16,823 bases of DNA from Prevotella sp. CAG:1185 (lineage in GTDB: Bacteria > Bacteroidota > Bacteroidia > Bacteroidales > Bacteroidaceae), in the NCBI GenBank assembly GCA_000436695.1, contig HF992530.1:1-16823 (forward strand). Direction: 5' to 3'. The position numbers were made by a program, and so were the translations under genes. Of this stretch, positions 1 through 7,165 are shown piece after piece (within the stretch, counting starts at the first letter, position 1; each line of letters begins with the position of its first letter). The notes under the pieces were generated by a model. That model made no database searches, was not told where the DNA came from, and worked only from the letters and a program-made list of their open reading frames with translations.

Positions 1-306
1 TGGAGTTATGAGAGCCGTAACATGCGTGACAGACTGCTGAGACTGAAGGGAGAATACGGAAACAGACTGGCATTGTTGGGCATTAGTCTTGACGCAAGCC
101 GCAACACTTGCCGCTTGTCGTTACGAAACGACTCTACCTCGTCGGCTGCCATATGCGACCAAATGATGTTTGAGAGTCCGCTCCTTGAAACATTCGGACT
201 TGGACGTGTGTCAGACAATATTATATATAATGCACAAGGGCGTATTGTTGAGCGCGGATTGAATATTAACGAGATAGAAACCAAGCTCAAAGCCCTGCTC
301 GATTAG
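1..306 (+). CDS. Thioredoxin-fold (TlpA/AhpC-like) protein, C-terminal fragment
   Basis: The reading frame is open from the first base of the window to a TAG at 304-306, so the 5' part of the gene lies outside. The visible 101 residues begin W-S-Y-E-S-R, which resembles the segment after the second beta strand of thioredoxin-like domains where the active-site CxxC normally sits. The rest (I-S-L-D, later V-S-D-N-I-I-Y-N-A-Q-G-R-I-V-E-R-G-L) matches the end of the fold, where the last strands present the substrate and a short C-terminal helix follows. No CxxC is visible, so this domain may be redox-inactive or a Bacteroidota-specific variant. A periplasmic location and disulfide or redox role are family inferences only, because the N-terminus is missing. 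The in-frame ATG at 22 is probably internal, since homology-like sequence continues upstream of it. Confidence 0.7.
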   Translation, partial: WSYESRNMRDRLLRLKGEYGNRLALLGISLDASRNTCRLSLRNDSTSSAAICDQMMFESPLLETFGLGRVSDNIIYNAQGRIVERGLNINEIETKLKALLD

Positions 307-474
307 GCGGCATAAAGCTGTCTCATTGTCAGTAACCGCCGGTTGTTTTCAACTAATTTGGTTTAAAGCCTGATGTTGTTAACGCCGGTACATATTATGA
401 AAAGCCCTGCATCAGGATTGCCATTGGCAATGTTTTGACGATTACGGTTCATCCGCTTGTTTAAGATATTTGTA

Positions 475-502
475 GAGTTAGCGCGGTTTCCGCAGCTAAC
501 TC
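475..502. other. Stem-loop between the thioredoxin-like gene and yifB
   Basis: GAGTTAGC (475-482) pairs with GCTAACTC (495-502), and inside it GCGG (483-486) pairs with CCGC (490-493). This gives 12 base pairs with one bulged A and a TTT loop. On the plus strand it is followed by only a weak T run (AATTTG). It may be a terminator for the upstream gene or a leader hairpin of yifB, whose ATG is 43 bases further on. The TCAATTTG at 501-508 is one base off the Bacteroidota -7 consensus, so the hairpin could also overlap a promoter. The structure is directly visible; its role is open. Confidence 0.5.
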
Positions 503-545
503 AATTTGTAAATAACGCAAGATTAATTGGATAATTGGTGATAAA

Positions 546-2096
546 ATGCTTGTAAAAACTTATTGTGCAGCAGTTAACGGACTCGATGTTACCACGGTTA
601 CCGTTGAGGTAAGTGTATCGCGAGGTGTGCTTTATCATCTCTCAGGCCTTGCCGACACAGCCGTGAAAGAGAGTCATGACCGCATTGTTGCAGCCCTTCA
701 GAATAACGGAATAAAGTTTCCAGTTGCCGACATTACCGTGAATATGGCTCCTGCCGACCTGCGAAAGGAGGGCAGCAGCTATGACCTGCCGTTGGCAATA
801 GGTATATTGGCGGCAATAGGAAAGATTAAGCCGGATATGCTGTCAGAGTATATGATAGTAGGAGAACTCGGACTTGACGGCATGATTCAGCCCGTGAAAG
901 GCGCACTTCCGATATCAATAAGGGCACGCAAGGAGAAATTCAAGGGCCTTATAGTGCCGAAACAGAATGTCAGAGAGGCCGCTGTGGTGAACAATCTCGA
1001 CGTGTACGGTATGGAAAGCATAATGGATGTAATCAACTTTCTGAACGGAGAAGGCGACTATCAGCCCACTATTGTTGACACAAGACGTGAGTTTTATGAG
1101 CACCAAAGCCATTTCGACCTTGATTTTGCCGACGTGAGAGGGCAGGAGAGTGTAAAGCGCGCAATGGAAGTTGCGGCAGCAGGAGGGCATAATATGATAA
1201 TGATCGGTCCGCCGGGAAGCGGCAAATCGATGATGGCAAAGCGTCTTCCGTCAATACTTCCGCCGCTGTCGTTGGCAGAAAGTCTTGAGACAACACAGAT
1301 ACATTCAGTGGCAGGAAAGCTAGGCAAGAACATGTCGCTGATATCACAACGGCCGTTCCGCGCGCCGCATCACACAATATCTCAGGTGGCACTTGTTGGC
1401 GGAGGACTTAATCCGCAGCCCGGAGAAATATCTCTTGCGCATAACGGTGTGTTGTTTGCCGACGAACTGCCGGAGTTTAACAAGTCGACACTTGAAATGC
1501 TGCGCCAGCCACTTGAAGACCGCAAAATAACCATATCGAGGGCAAAATACACGGTAGAATTTCCCTGTTCGTTTATGTTTGTGGCCTCGATGAATCCCTG
1601 TCCGTGCGGATACTATAATGACCCGACGCACCACTGTGTGTGCACTCCCGGTCAGATACAACGCTATATGAACAAAATCAGCGGTCCGCTCCTCGACCGC
1701 ATTGACATCCAGATTGAGATAACTCCAGTGCCCTTTAAGGACATATCGCGCGCGGCACCGGGCGAAAGCAGTGACGCTATACGCGAAAGGGTAATCAAGG
1801 CGCGCCACATACAGGAGCAGCGGTTCAGAGAATGCAAGGGAATACACTGCAACGCGCAGATGAGCGAACGCATGATTCACCAGTATGCAGAGCCTGACGA
1901 GGCCGGAATAGAGATGCTGAGAATGGCCATGGAGAGGCTAAACCTGTCGGCACGGGCATATAACCGCATACTGAAGGTTGCGCGCACCATAGCCGATTTA
2001 GACGCCTCTGAGCATGTGTTGCCGCAGCATCTTGCCGAAGCCATAAGCTACCGCAACCTTGACAGGAGCGACTGGGCTGAGCGTGGAGGAGCGTAA
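546..2096 (+). CDS. yifB: YifB/ComM family Mg-chelatase-like AAA+ ATPase
   Basis: This 516-residue protein has the domain order of the YifB/ComM family. An N-terminal ChlI/Lon-protease-like S5 fold covers about residues 1-165 (including D-L-R-K-E-G-S-S-Y-D-L-P-L-A), then an AAA+ ATPase core, then a C-terminal helical domain. The Walker A motif GPPGSGKS is at 221-228 and the Walker B motif V-L-F-A-D-E at 302-307. A cysteine motif C-P-C-G-Y...C-V-C lies at 352-366, and R-A-Y-N-R near the C-terminus is also characteristic. The length is normal for the family. Characterised relatives (ComM of naturally transformable bacteria) are hexameric helicases that promote branch migration during DNA integration; the role in Bacteroidota is less clear. 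It stands alone, with a terminator shortly after its stop. The ATG at 546 is preceded by an A/T-rich leader without a clear Shine-Dalgarno sequence. Confidence 0.93.
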   Translation: MLVKTYCAAVNGLDVTTVTVEVSVSRGVLYHLSGLADTAVKESHDRIVAALQNNGIKFPVADITVNMAPADLRKEGSSYDLPLAIGILAAIGKIKPDMLSEYMIVGELGLDGMIQPVKGALPISIRARKEKFKGLIVPKQNVREAAVVNNLDVYGMESIMDVINFLNGEGDYQPTIVDTRREFYEHQSHFDLDFADVRGQESVKRAMEVAAAGGHNMIMIGPPGSGKSMMAKRLPSILPPLSLAESLETTQIHSVAGKLGKNMSLISQRPFRAPHHTISQVALVGGGLNPQPGEISLAHNGVLFADELPEFNKSTLEMLRQPLEDRKITISRAKYTVEFPCSFMFVASMNPCPCGYYNDPTHHCVCTPGQIQRYMNKISGPLLDRIDIQIEITPVPFKDISRAAPGESSDAIRERVIKARHIQEQRFRECKGIHCNAQMSERMIHQYAEPDEAGIEMLRMAMERLNLSARAYNRILKVARTIADLDASEHVLPQHLAEAISYRNLDRSDWAERGGA

Positions 2097-2163
2097 GTCT
2101 TTTAGATTAAGGCATAAAGAAATATAAAGTAACGGTAGGAATACCTGAATGGACATAATAAAC

Positions 2164-2218
2164 AAAAAGGAAACATGAACGACTAAAATACTTAAAACGT
2201 CGTTTATGTTTCCTTTTT
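2164..2218. terminator. Bidirectional intrinsic terminator between yifB and the LolE-like gene
   Basis: A 20-base arm at 2164-2183 (AAAAAGGAAACATGAACGAC) pairs with 2199-2218 over its full length with a single G-T wobble, leaving a 15-base loop. The arm ends are A-rich on the left and T-rich on the right, so the RNA carries a U tract in either direction. It sits between two convergent genes, 68 bases after the yifB stop and 26 bases before the end of the minus-strand permease gene. Confidence 0.9.
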
Positions 2219-2243
2219 TTATTTAGACCGGCATCAATGCCGT

Positions 2244-3473
2244 TTACTGAATCAGTCGTTTGGCAAAATATCTCACCGGATACCACACCGAAATGAAGCC
2301 TACGGCAAGTACCGTTATGAATACAAGCACGATGTCTTCGGGATGAACACTCACCGGATAAGCGTCGACTATGAACGAGCCGCTGCTGCTGCCGAGCGAA
2401 ACGAGTCCGTAAACCTGTTGCAGCCAGCACAGCAACAATCCTATCAATATGCCCAATACGGCACCGATGGCAGAAATCATTCTGCCTTCAAACAGGAATA
2501 TCCTTACTATCTGCTTGTCGCTTGCGCCCATGTTGCGCAACGTAACCACGTCGTTCTTCTTGTCGATAATCAGCATTGACAGCGAGCCGATGATGTTGAA
2601 GCAAGCCACGGCAAGAATAAACGTAAGGAAGATGTAAGCAATGAATTTCTCAATCTTCATAATCTTGAACGTGTCCGCCTGCTGCTCCATACGGTCGAGA
2701 ACGCGATATTTGTCGCCTGCAATCTCCTGCATCTCAGCCTTCACGGCGTCGAGGTCGCTGCCCGGCTTGAGCCTTATCTCAAGCTGTGAGAGCATGCCCT
2801 GCTGGCCGAACAGATTGCGTGCGAATGCTATAGAAGTAAGCACGTAGTCACGGTCGTAGCGCGCTTGTTTAACCGAAAACACCACTCCGGGCGAAATCAG
2901 CGAGTCTTCAACAAATCCCTCTGTCGGATTCATCATGTCGAGCTGTCCCTCGCGCTTCGGCGCATATATTTTAAGCTGTCCGTCCCAATCGGCCGTCATG
3001 CCCATGTCTTCTGCAAGGCGTATGCCCACAACACCAAACTGAAGATTGGCGGCATGGAGCGAAAACTCGCCGTCGCCATACAGAATATCGTTGATATGTG
3101 ACAGTTCACTGAAGTTGTCTTCAACGCCTTTCACCTTAACCATGGCCTGTCTTCCCTTATATATGGCCAGCGCCTGGTCCTCAACGCTCTCGGTAGCCAC
3201 GTCTACCTGCGGCAGATTGCGTATCTTTGTCAGTATTGGATCGTCGGCAGGAGCCGTCTTTCCTTTAGCCGGAACAACTTCAATCTGCGGGTCGAACGAC
3301 GTAAGCAGCGACGCCACGAGGTCGTGAAATCCGTTGAACACACTCAGTGTGACAACAAGCGCCATCGTGGCCACGGCCACACCAATTACGCTTATGCCGC
3401 TGATGATGTTGATGACATGAGTACTCTTTTTAGAGAAAAGATACCTGCGGGCTATGTAAAACGGAAAATTCAT
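2244..3473 (-). CDS. LolC/LolE-like FtsX-family ABC transporter permease
   Basis: This 409-residue inner-membrane protein starts with the typical F-Y-I-A-R-R-Y-L-F-S-K-K-S motif of lipoprotein-releasing permeases. A first membrane helix follows at about residues 21-46, then a large periplasmic MacB-like domain, then three helices at about 275-300, 325-350 and 380-398. The cytoplasmic loop K-K-N-D-V-V-T-L-R-N-M-G-A between helices 2 and 3 is the FtsX-family coupling segment. Relatives work with a LolD ATPase to extract outer-membrane lipoproteins from the inner membrane. No ATPase gene is next to it, so the partner must be elsewhere. The start overlaps the rbfA stop (ATGA), implying translational coupling, and the pair probably shares the promoter upstream of rbfA. 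The LolCE role is inferred from family; other FtsX-type exporters remain possible. Confidence 0.88.
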   Translation of the reverse strand: MNFPFYIARRYLFSKKSTHVINIISGISVIGVAVATMALVVTLSVFNGFHDLVASLLTSFDPQIEVVPAKGKTAPADDPILTKIRNLPQVDVATESVEDQALAIYKGRQAMVKVKGVEDNFSELSHINDILYGDGEFSLHAANLQFGVVGIRLAEDMGMTADWDGQLKIYAPKREGQLDMMNPTEGFVEDSLISPGVVFSVKQARYDRDYVLTSIAFARNLFGQQGMLSQLEIRLKPGSDLDAVKAEMQEIAGDKYRVLDRMEQQADTFKIMKIEKFIAYIFLTFILAVACFNIIGSLSMLIIDKKNDVVTLRNMGASDKQIVRIFLFEGRMISAIGAVLGILIGLLLCWLQQVYGLVSLGSSSGSFIVDAYPVSVHPEDIVLVFITVLAVGFISVWYPVRYFAKRLIQ

Positions 3474-3805
3474 TTCTTCAACAGCTCGTCAATGTGCTCA
3501 ATATAGTCGAGTGAGTCGTCGATGAAGAATCTCAGTTCGGGAATAATCCTCAGCTGGTTTCTCACGCGTGTGCCCAGTTCGTAGCGTATTGTTTTCTCGT
3601 TTGAGGTGATGTTCTTAATAAGTTCCTCCGACTTCTCGGGCGGAAATATGCTCAGATATGCCGTGCATATACTCAGATCGGGACTGATGCGGCAGCGTGT
3701 AACGCTCACCATAGTGCCCCTCATGGCCCTTGTCTGCGACTGGAATATCAGGCTCAGTTCCTTTTGCAGAAGCCTTGCAATACGGTTTTGTCTTGTTTCC
3801 TGCAT
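3470..3805 (-). CDS. rbfA: Ribosome-binding factor A
   Basis: The 111-residue product matches RbfA, a small single-domain type-II KH protein that binds the 30S subunit near helix 1 of 16S rRNA and helps its late maturation, notably at low temperature. Family features are the N-terminal R-Q-N-R-I-A-R-L-L-Q-K-E-L helix, the strand segment V-S-V-T-R-C-R-I-S-P-D-L-S with the following A-Y-L-S-I-F, and the C-terminal R-N-Q-L-R-I-I-P-E-L-R-F-F-I-D-D-S. The length is normal. The stop codon overlaps the start of the downstream LolE-like permease in an ATGA arrangement. A good -7 promoter element lies about 70 bases upstream. Confidence 0.93.
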   Translation of the reverse strand: MQETRQNRIARLLQKELSLIFQSQTRAMRGTMVSVTRCRISPDLSICTAYLSIFPPEKSEELIKNITSNEKTIRYELGTRVRNQLRIIPELRFFIDDSLDYIEHIDELLKK

Positions 3806-3875
3806 ATTGTCTTTCTTTTTACGTTATCAGATAAGTTATCTGCCTGCCGGTTTGGCGGCGGCTCTTAAAGTTGTG

Positions 3876-3902
3876 CAAACTTACTAAAAAAAACTGAGAC
3901 AA
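3876..3902 (-). promoter_or_regulatory. Candidate promoter of rbfA and the permease gene
   Basis: On the minus strand TAAGTTTG at 3883-3876 is an exact match to the Bacteroidota -7 element TAnnTTTG. A TTG at 3902-3900 could serve as -33 element, but the 16-base spacer is shorter than the usual 19-21. The predicted transcript would have a leader of about 65 bases before the rbfA ATG. Confidence 0.5.
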
Positions 3903-4276
3903 TGCCACGCTTTCACGTTATTTTTTGCCTTTGCGGATATGCTTCGTTCCTGCATTCAAGCCATGTTGCCCGTTATGGCGGCCGTGAGTGCCGCATTGTC
4001 GGTTGTGGTTATGCCGGTGAAACTCTGCGTTACGGTTGGTTTTGCTTTTTGACTGATTAACATTAGTTTGCATATACGGCAATATCGTGGCATGATGTTT
4101 AATATTTTAATGTGCGGCAAATGTCTTCTGAAAAATCAGAAATAATGCGTTTTTTATACCGTTTATGCTCATTGATATTTGAGAATAATATATGTTGTTA
4201 TATGAATATATACTATTCGCGCATTGAAAGTCTGTTTTTTACACTATCAAACGGGCTTGGATGTTATATGAAAGAC

Positions 4277-4321
4277 GGCCTTTTACACCGCAAAACATGG
4301 CTTTTTGCATTGTAAAAGGCC
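4277..4321. repeat. Hairpin repeat, possibly a dispersed intergenic element
   Basis: GGCCTTTTACA (4277-4287) pairs perfectly with TGTAAAAGGCC (4311-4321). After a 2x2 internal loop, GCAAAA (4290-4295) pairs with TTTTGC (4303-4308), closing a 7-base loop. The alternation of TTTTACA, GCAAAA and TGTAAAAG words resembles short intergenic repeats I associate with Prevotella genomes; that is recollection, not a search. It lies about 300 bases upstream of the next gene's promoter and is not followed by a clear U tract. Confidence 0.55.
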
Positions 4322-4606
4322 ATATTTTATATTTCTGATAATATCAATTTGATTAAGAGTTTGCGTAAATGTCTGATATATAGCTGGTTAAATGAATAGG
4401 ACGTTTTTCGCCATTTTTTCGCCCTCCGAACCGAAAATCAACTTCAGAAACAAAAAAGTCGGCAAAAAATGTTAATGCAAAACTTTTGAATTTAACTAAA
4501 ATTTACTGTTTAAAGTCTGCATATATAAATAGCGTTCCACTGTATTTTGCGGCATAGTGCTGATATGTTAAGAATATGCAATTAACAGTGATTTATGCCC
4601 CAGCGA

Positions 4607-4637
4607 TTGTTTATGTTGCCGAAAATCGCTATTTTTG
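4607..4637 (+). promoter_or_regulatory. Promoter of the GX3-repeat membrane protein gene
   Basis: TATTTTTG at 4630-4637 matches the -7 consensus TAnnTTTG exactly, and TTG at 4607-4609 lies 20 bases upstream as the -33 element. Transcription would begin near 4642, about 25 bases before the ATG at 4667. This argues against translation starting at the in-frame ATG at 4595, which would be upstream of the promoter. Confidence 0.65.
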
Positions 4638-4666
4638 CCGTCGACAAAACCTTAAAATATAATTCT

Positions 4667-5143
4667 ATGAAAAATAAGAATGCCGACGAAGAGGCTCGTG
4701 GGCTTGATGGTAAGCGCCGCAAACCATGGTATGGATACACTGGCGAAAACATAGCGCTGATAGCCGTGGTAGTAGTTTTGGCATCAGTCTTTTTACTTGA
4801 CAGATGCGATAATAATGTGCATCAGCAGCAACCGTCGTCGATAATAATGCGCGATACGGGCGAAAATACTTATAAATCTGACGTATCAGTGCCTGCGCCT
4901 GCTCCAAAAGTTATGCCTAAGGCAGAGGAAACTCCTGAAGAAACGGCACGCCGCGAAGGACTTGAAGACGGATATAACGACGGAATGGAAGACGGTGAAG
5001 TGGGTGAGAAATACGAGACTCACTATAGCGAAAGTGCCTCAGAATATTCAGGCAAACTTCAGGAATGTTACGAAGAAGGCTATGAGGAAGGCTACGACGA
5101 AGGATATGGCGAGGGCCGTCAGATGCATGACGATGCTGTTTAA
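4667..5143 (+). CDS. Single-pass membrane protein with acidic GX3 (Yae1-like) repeats
   Basis: I chose the ATG at 4667 (158 residues) because the promoter at 4607-4637 lies between it and the upstream in-frame ATG at 4595. A charged N-terminus (1-27) precedes one membrane helix at about 28-44, then D-R-C and a Pro/Ala/Glu-rich linker to about residue 94. The C-terminal part has two runs with glycine every fourth residue: G98, G102, G106, G110 and G138, G142, G146, G150, mostly separated by Glu, Asp and Tyr. This GX3 spacing resembles the helix-packing repeat of Yae1/Lto1-type domains, but a shared function should not be assumed. With more positive charge before the helix than after it, the acidic domain is probably periplasmic. 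The stop codon lies in a 14-bp palindrome (5140-5153). Function unknown. Confidence 0.75.
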   Translation: MKNKNADEEARGLDGKRRKPWYGYTGENIALIAVVVVLASVFLLDRCDNNVHQQQPSSIIMRDTGENTYKSDVSVPAPAPKVMPKAEETPEETARREGLEDGYNDGMEDGEVGEKYETHYSESASEYSGKLQECYEEGYEEGYDEGYGEGRQMHDDAV

Positions 5144-5753
5144 GCCGGCTTAAGTTTGTCGTATCATTTATACTCCGGCCTTCAATGTCAGCCCGTGTAC
5201 GGCTCTTTCATGTATAGTGCCATAGGCAGTCAGTACGTAAAAACTTCCGTTAAGGCGTGGCAGTTTTGTGACATTATATTGACAGGTGAATATGCCGTGA
5301 CTGCGGCAAATGGGATATTTGAACCATACTTATCCAAATTAGCATTAGAATTCAGATTAACTATTTATATAATGTTTGGCGGATGGCCGTATGCCTTAAA
5401 GGATAAGCAGGCAGCAGGGCGACAATAGAACGCAATGGGACGGCTCGAAGCATAAATATTATTGTATGCTTATATCATAGGCGGTATGTTGAACGATTTG
5501 ATTTTATATAAAAATCCGGAACAGAAAGGGGAAACGGCAAATGATTGAGTCCATTTCCTCAGCCTCTCTGTTCCGGTTAAAACAGTAAAATATTAATATT
5601 ATTCCAATGGATTTATTCCAAATATGTGATATTTAAAAATGCCTTATTTAAGCCTGCGAATACGTATGAATATAATTTATTCTTATGCCATGCGCACGTT
5701 CTGGCGCTTAGTTAAGCTGTTCATATCGTATAGGCAGGCATTTCGGAATAATC
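5144..5753. other. Intergenic region without a convincing gene
   Basis: The 610 bases between the GX3-repeat gene and the end of the MFS gene hold one clear structure, the minus-strand terminator at 5511-5576. A 90-codon frame at 5156-5428 has no recognisable family features, no promoter motif nearby and a composition unlike the neighbouring genes, so I do not call it. The part 5577-5680 is very AT-rich. Confidence 0.55.
5511..5576 (-). terminator. Probable terminator of the LacI-MFS transcript
   Basis: CCGGAACAGA (5516-5525) pairs perfectly with TCTGTTCCGG (5567-5576). An inner stem pairs 5528-5534 with 5554-5560, including one G-T wobble. Read on the minus strand the outer stem is followed by ATTTTTATAT, a U-rich tail; the plus-strand side has none. 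It lies about 180 bases beyond the MFS stop codon, which is far but with no gene in between. Confidence 0.6.
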
Positions 5754-7079
5754 CTATTCGTTTTCTCCAATGGTCTCCTTTATTATGCCTACACATCCGG
5801 CTCCTATGATGAGGAACACTCCGGCCACAAGCATCATGTTGCTCTGTGCGCTGCCTACAAGCGTGAGAACCACTCCGCCGAGTGCTGCCGCGATAATCTG
5901 CGGAATGCATATCGTGCCGTTGAACAGACCGAGATAGGCACCCATGTGACTGCCGTTGAGCGCATTAGTTACTATTGTGAACGGCATGGCGAGCATTGCA
6001 GCCCATGCGCATCCAATCAGAAGGTAGGGTATAAAGAGAACATACTGGTCGCTGACGTAGGGAATCATCATGAAACCTATGCCGCCTAGCACAAGGCTCA
6101 GGGCATAAGCCATCTTGCGGTTGGCAAAGCGCGGCAACATCATTGCCCATACAACGCTGCCTATGGCCTGCACTGCAAAGAGAATGCCCACCCAGTTGCC
6201 TGCCTCCTGAAAGCCTGCCGATGTGGGGTCGGTGGTATGCCAGCATGTTTCGGCTATTGCGCCGTTGGTGTAGTTCCACATATAAAGGAATGCTGCCCAG
6301 CTGAAAAACTGCACCAGACCTACGGTCCAGAAAGCCTTAGGCGCGTTGCGCAGCAGTTTTATTACGTTCACCTTCTCCTCGTTAAGCGGCTTGTCGAGTC
6401 CGTGATATTCGGCATACTCCTTCGGAGGCATCTCCTTCACCTTTACCGATGTGTAGATAACGCAGAGGATAAGTATGGCGGCTCCGATGTAGAACGAATA
6501 AATCACCGAGTCGGGTACAACGCCCTTGGCAGCCACATTGCTTATGCCCAGGAACGTGAAGAGGAACGGGAACACGTAGCCCACGAGCGATCCGGCGTTG
6601 CACAGAAAACTCTGTATAGAGTAGGCCAGAGCTTTCTGTTTCTCGTTAACCATGTCGCCCACGAGCATCTTAAACGGCTGCATTGCCATGTTGATGCTTG
6701 TGTCGAGAAACATCAGCGATATAAGTCCGAACACCATTGCCGTGCTGACAGCCATGCCGAGCGATCCGGCATTAGGCAGAAGGCACATGACAAGTACGGC
6801 CACCAGTGCGCCTACAAACAAATAAGGTATGCGCCTGCCGAATCGGCACCATGTCTTGTCGCTCAGCGTGCCCACTATCGGCTGCACGATGATGCCCATC
6901 AGCGGAGGCAAAATCCAGAAATAGCTAAGATTGTGAGGGTCAGCCCCCAATGTTGCGAAAATTCGGCTAATGTTGGCGCTCTGCAGTGCGTAGGCAATCT
7001 GCACGCCGAAGAAGCCGAAGCTCAGATTCCAGAGTTTGGCGAAACTCAGGTCTGGTTTTTTCTTTAAGTTAGAACTCAT
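5754..7079 (-). CDS. MFS (SLC45/GPH-like) sugar transporter, probably maltose/maltodextrin
   Basis: A 441-residue, 12-helix permease. The N-terminus (L-S-F-A-K-L-W-N-L-S-F-G-F-F-G-V-Q) and the loop between helices 2 and 3 (residues 70-86, G-T-L-S-D-K-T-W-C-R-F-G-R-R-I-P-Y) are typical of the bacterial and SLC45-type disaccharide transporters found with alpha-glucan genes in Bacteroidota and Caulobacter (MalY). The expected role is proton-coupled import of maltose or short maltodextrins across the inner membrane, after SusC has delivered them to the periplasm. The gene follows the lacI-type regulator in the same direction with an 86-base gap that contains no TAnnTTTG element, so the two are probably cotranscribed. 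The substrate is inferred from the neighbouring sus genes; sucrose or another disaccharide is possible. Confidence 0.85.
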   Translation of the reverse strand: MSSNLKKKPDLSFAKLWNLSFGFFGVQIAYALQSANISRIFATLGADPHNLSYFWILPPLMGIIVQPIVGTLSDKTWCRFGRRIPYLFVGALVAVLVMCLLPNAGSLGMAVSTAMVFGLISLMFLDTSINMAMQPFKMLVGDMVNEKQKALAYSIQSFLCNAGSLVGYVFPFLFTFLGISNVAAKGVVPDSVIYSFYIGAAILILCVIYTSVKVKEMPPKEYAEYHGLDKPLNEEKVNVIKLLRNAPKAFWTVGLVQFFSWAAFLYMWNYTNGAIAETCWHTTDPTSAGFQEAGNWVGILFAVQAIGSVVWAMMLPRFANRKMAYALSLVLGGIGFMMIPYVSDQYVLFIPYLLIGCAWAAMLAMPFTIVTNALNGSHMGAYLGLFNGTICIPQIIAAALGGVVLTLVGSAQSNMMLVAGVFLIIGAGCVGIIKETIGENE

Positions 7080-7165
7080 AGTTTAAGGCTTTTTTATTTT
7101 ATATTATTATCTTTCGTTATTTTTCTTATGGCGTTTTCATGTATTAAGGCATGTGATTGTGGCTC

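Larger units (their letters stand above)
3806..4666. other. AT-rich intergenic region with no convincing gene
   Basis: The 861 bases between the divergent rbfA and the GX3-repeat protein hold the rbfA promoter (3876-3902), a hairpin repeat (4277-4321) and the promoter of the downstream gene (4607-4637). A 37-codon hydrophobic frame at 3939-4052 and a 67-codon frame at 4112-4315 look accidental. The stretch 3950-4020 is more GC-rich than its surroundings. A short direct repeat, TTTTTCGCC followed by TTTTTTCGCC, is at 4404-4423. I see no RNA gene that I can name. Confidence 0.55.

Noticed and set aside
1344..1880. 178-codon minus-strand frame opposite yifB
   Set aside because: It lies entirely within the well-supported yifB coding region and has no family features.
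3939..4052. 37-codon hydrophobic frame that could be a small membrane peptide
   Set aside because: No promoter or ribosome-binding signal, no charged flanks defining a helix, and the length is within chance expectation.
4112..4315. 67-codon open frame on the plus strand
   Set aside because: Its composition is that of AT-rich noncoding DNA, it ends inside the hairpin repeat at 4277-4321, and no family features or leader signals are seen.
4595..4666. Upstream in-frame ATG that would add 24 residues to the GX3-repeat protein
   Set aside because: An exact promoter match (TTG 4607-4609, TATTTTTG 4630-4637) lies downstream of this ATG, and the 4667 start gives a normal charged N-terminus before the membrane helix.
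5140..5153. TTAAGCCGGCTTAA palindrome at the GX3-repeat stop codon as terminator or operator
   Set aside because: A palindrome without a loop gives at most a five-pair stem and has no U tract. A chance palindrome over a stop codon is likely.
5156..5428. 90-codon open frame after the GX3-repeat gene
   Set aside because: No recognisable domain, codon use unlike neighbouring genes, no -7 element or leader. It lies between a gene end and a terminator region.
6237..7067. Long plus-strand frame of 276 codons opposite the MFS gene
   Set aside because: It is a shadow of the transporter gene: His/Arg/Glu-rich without domains, whereas the opposite strand encodes a clear 12-helix permease.
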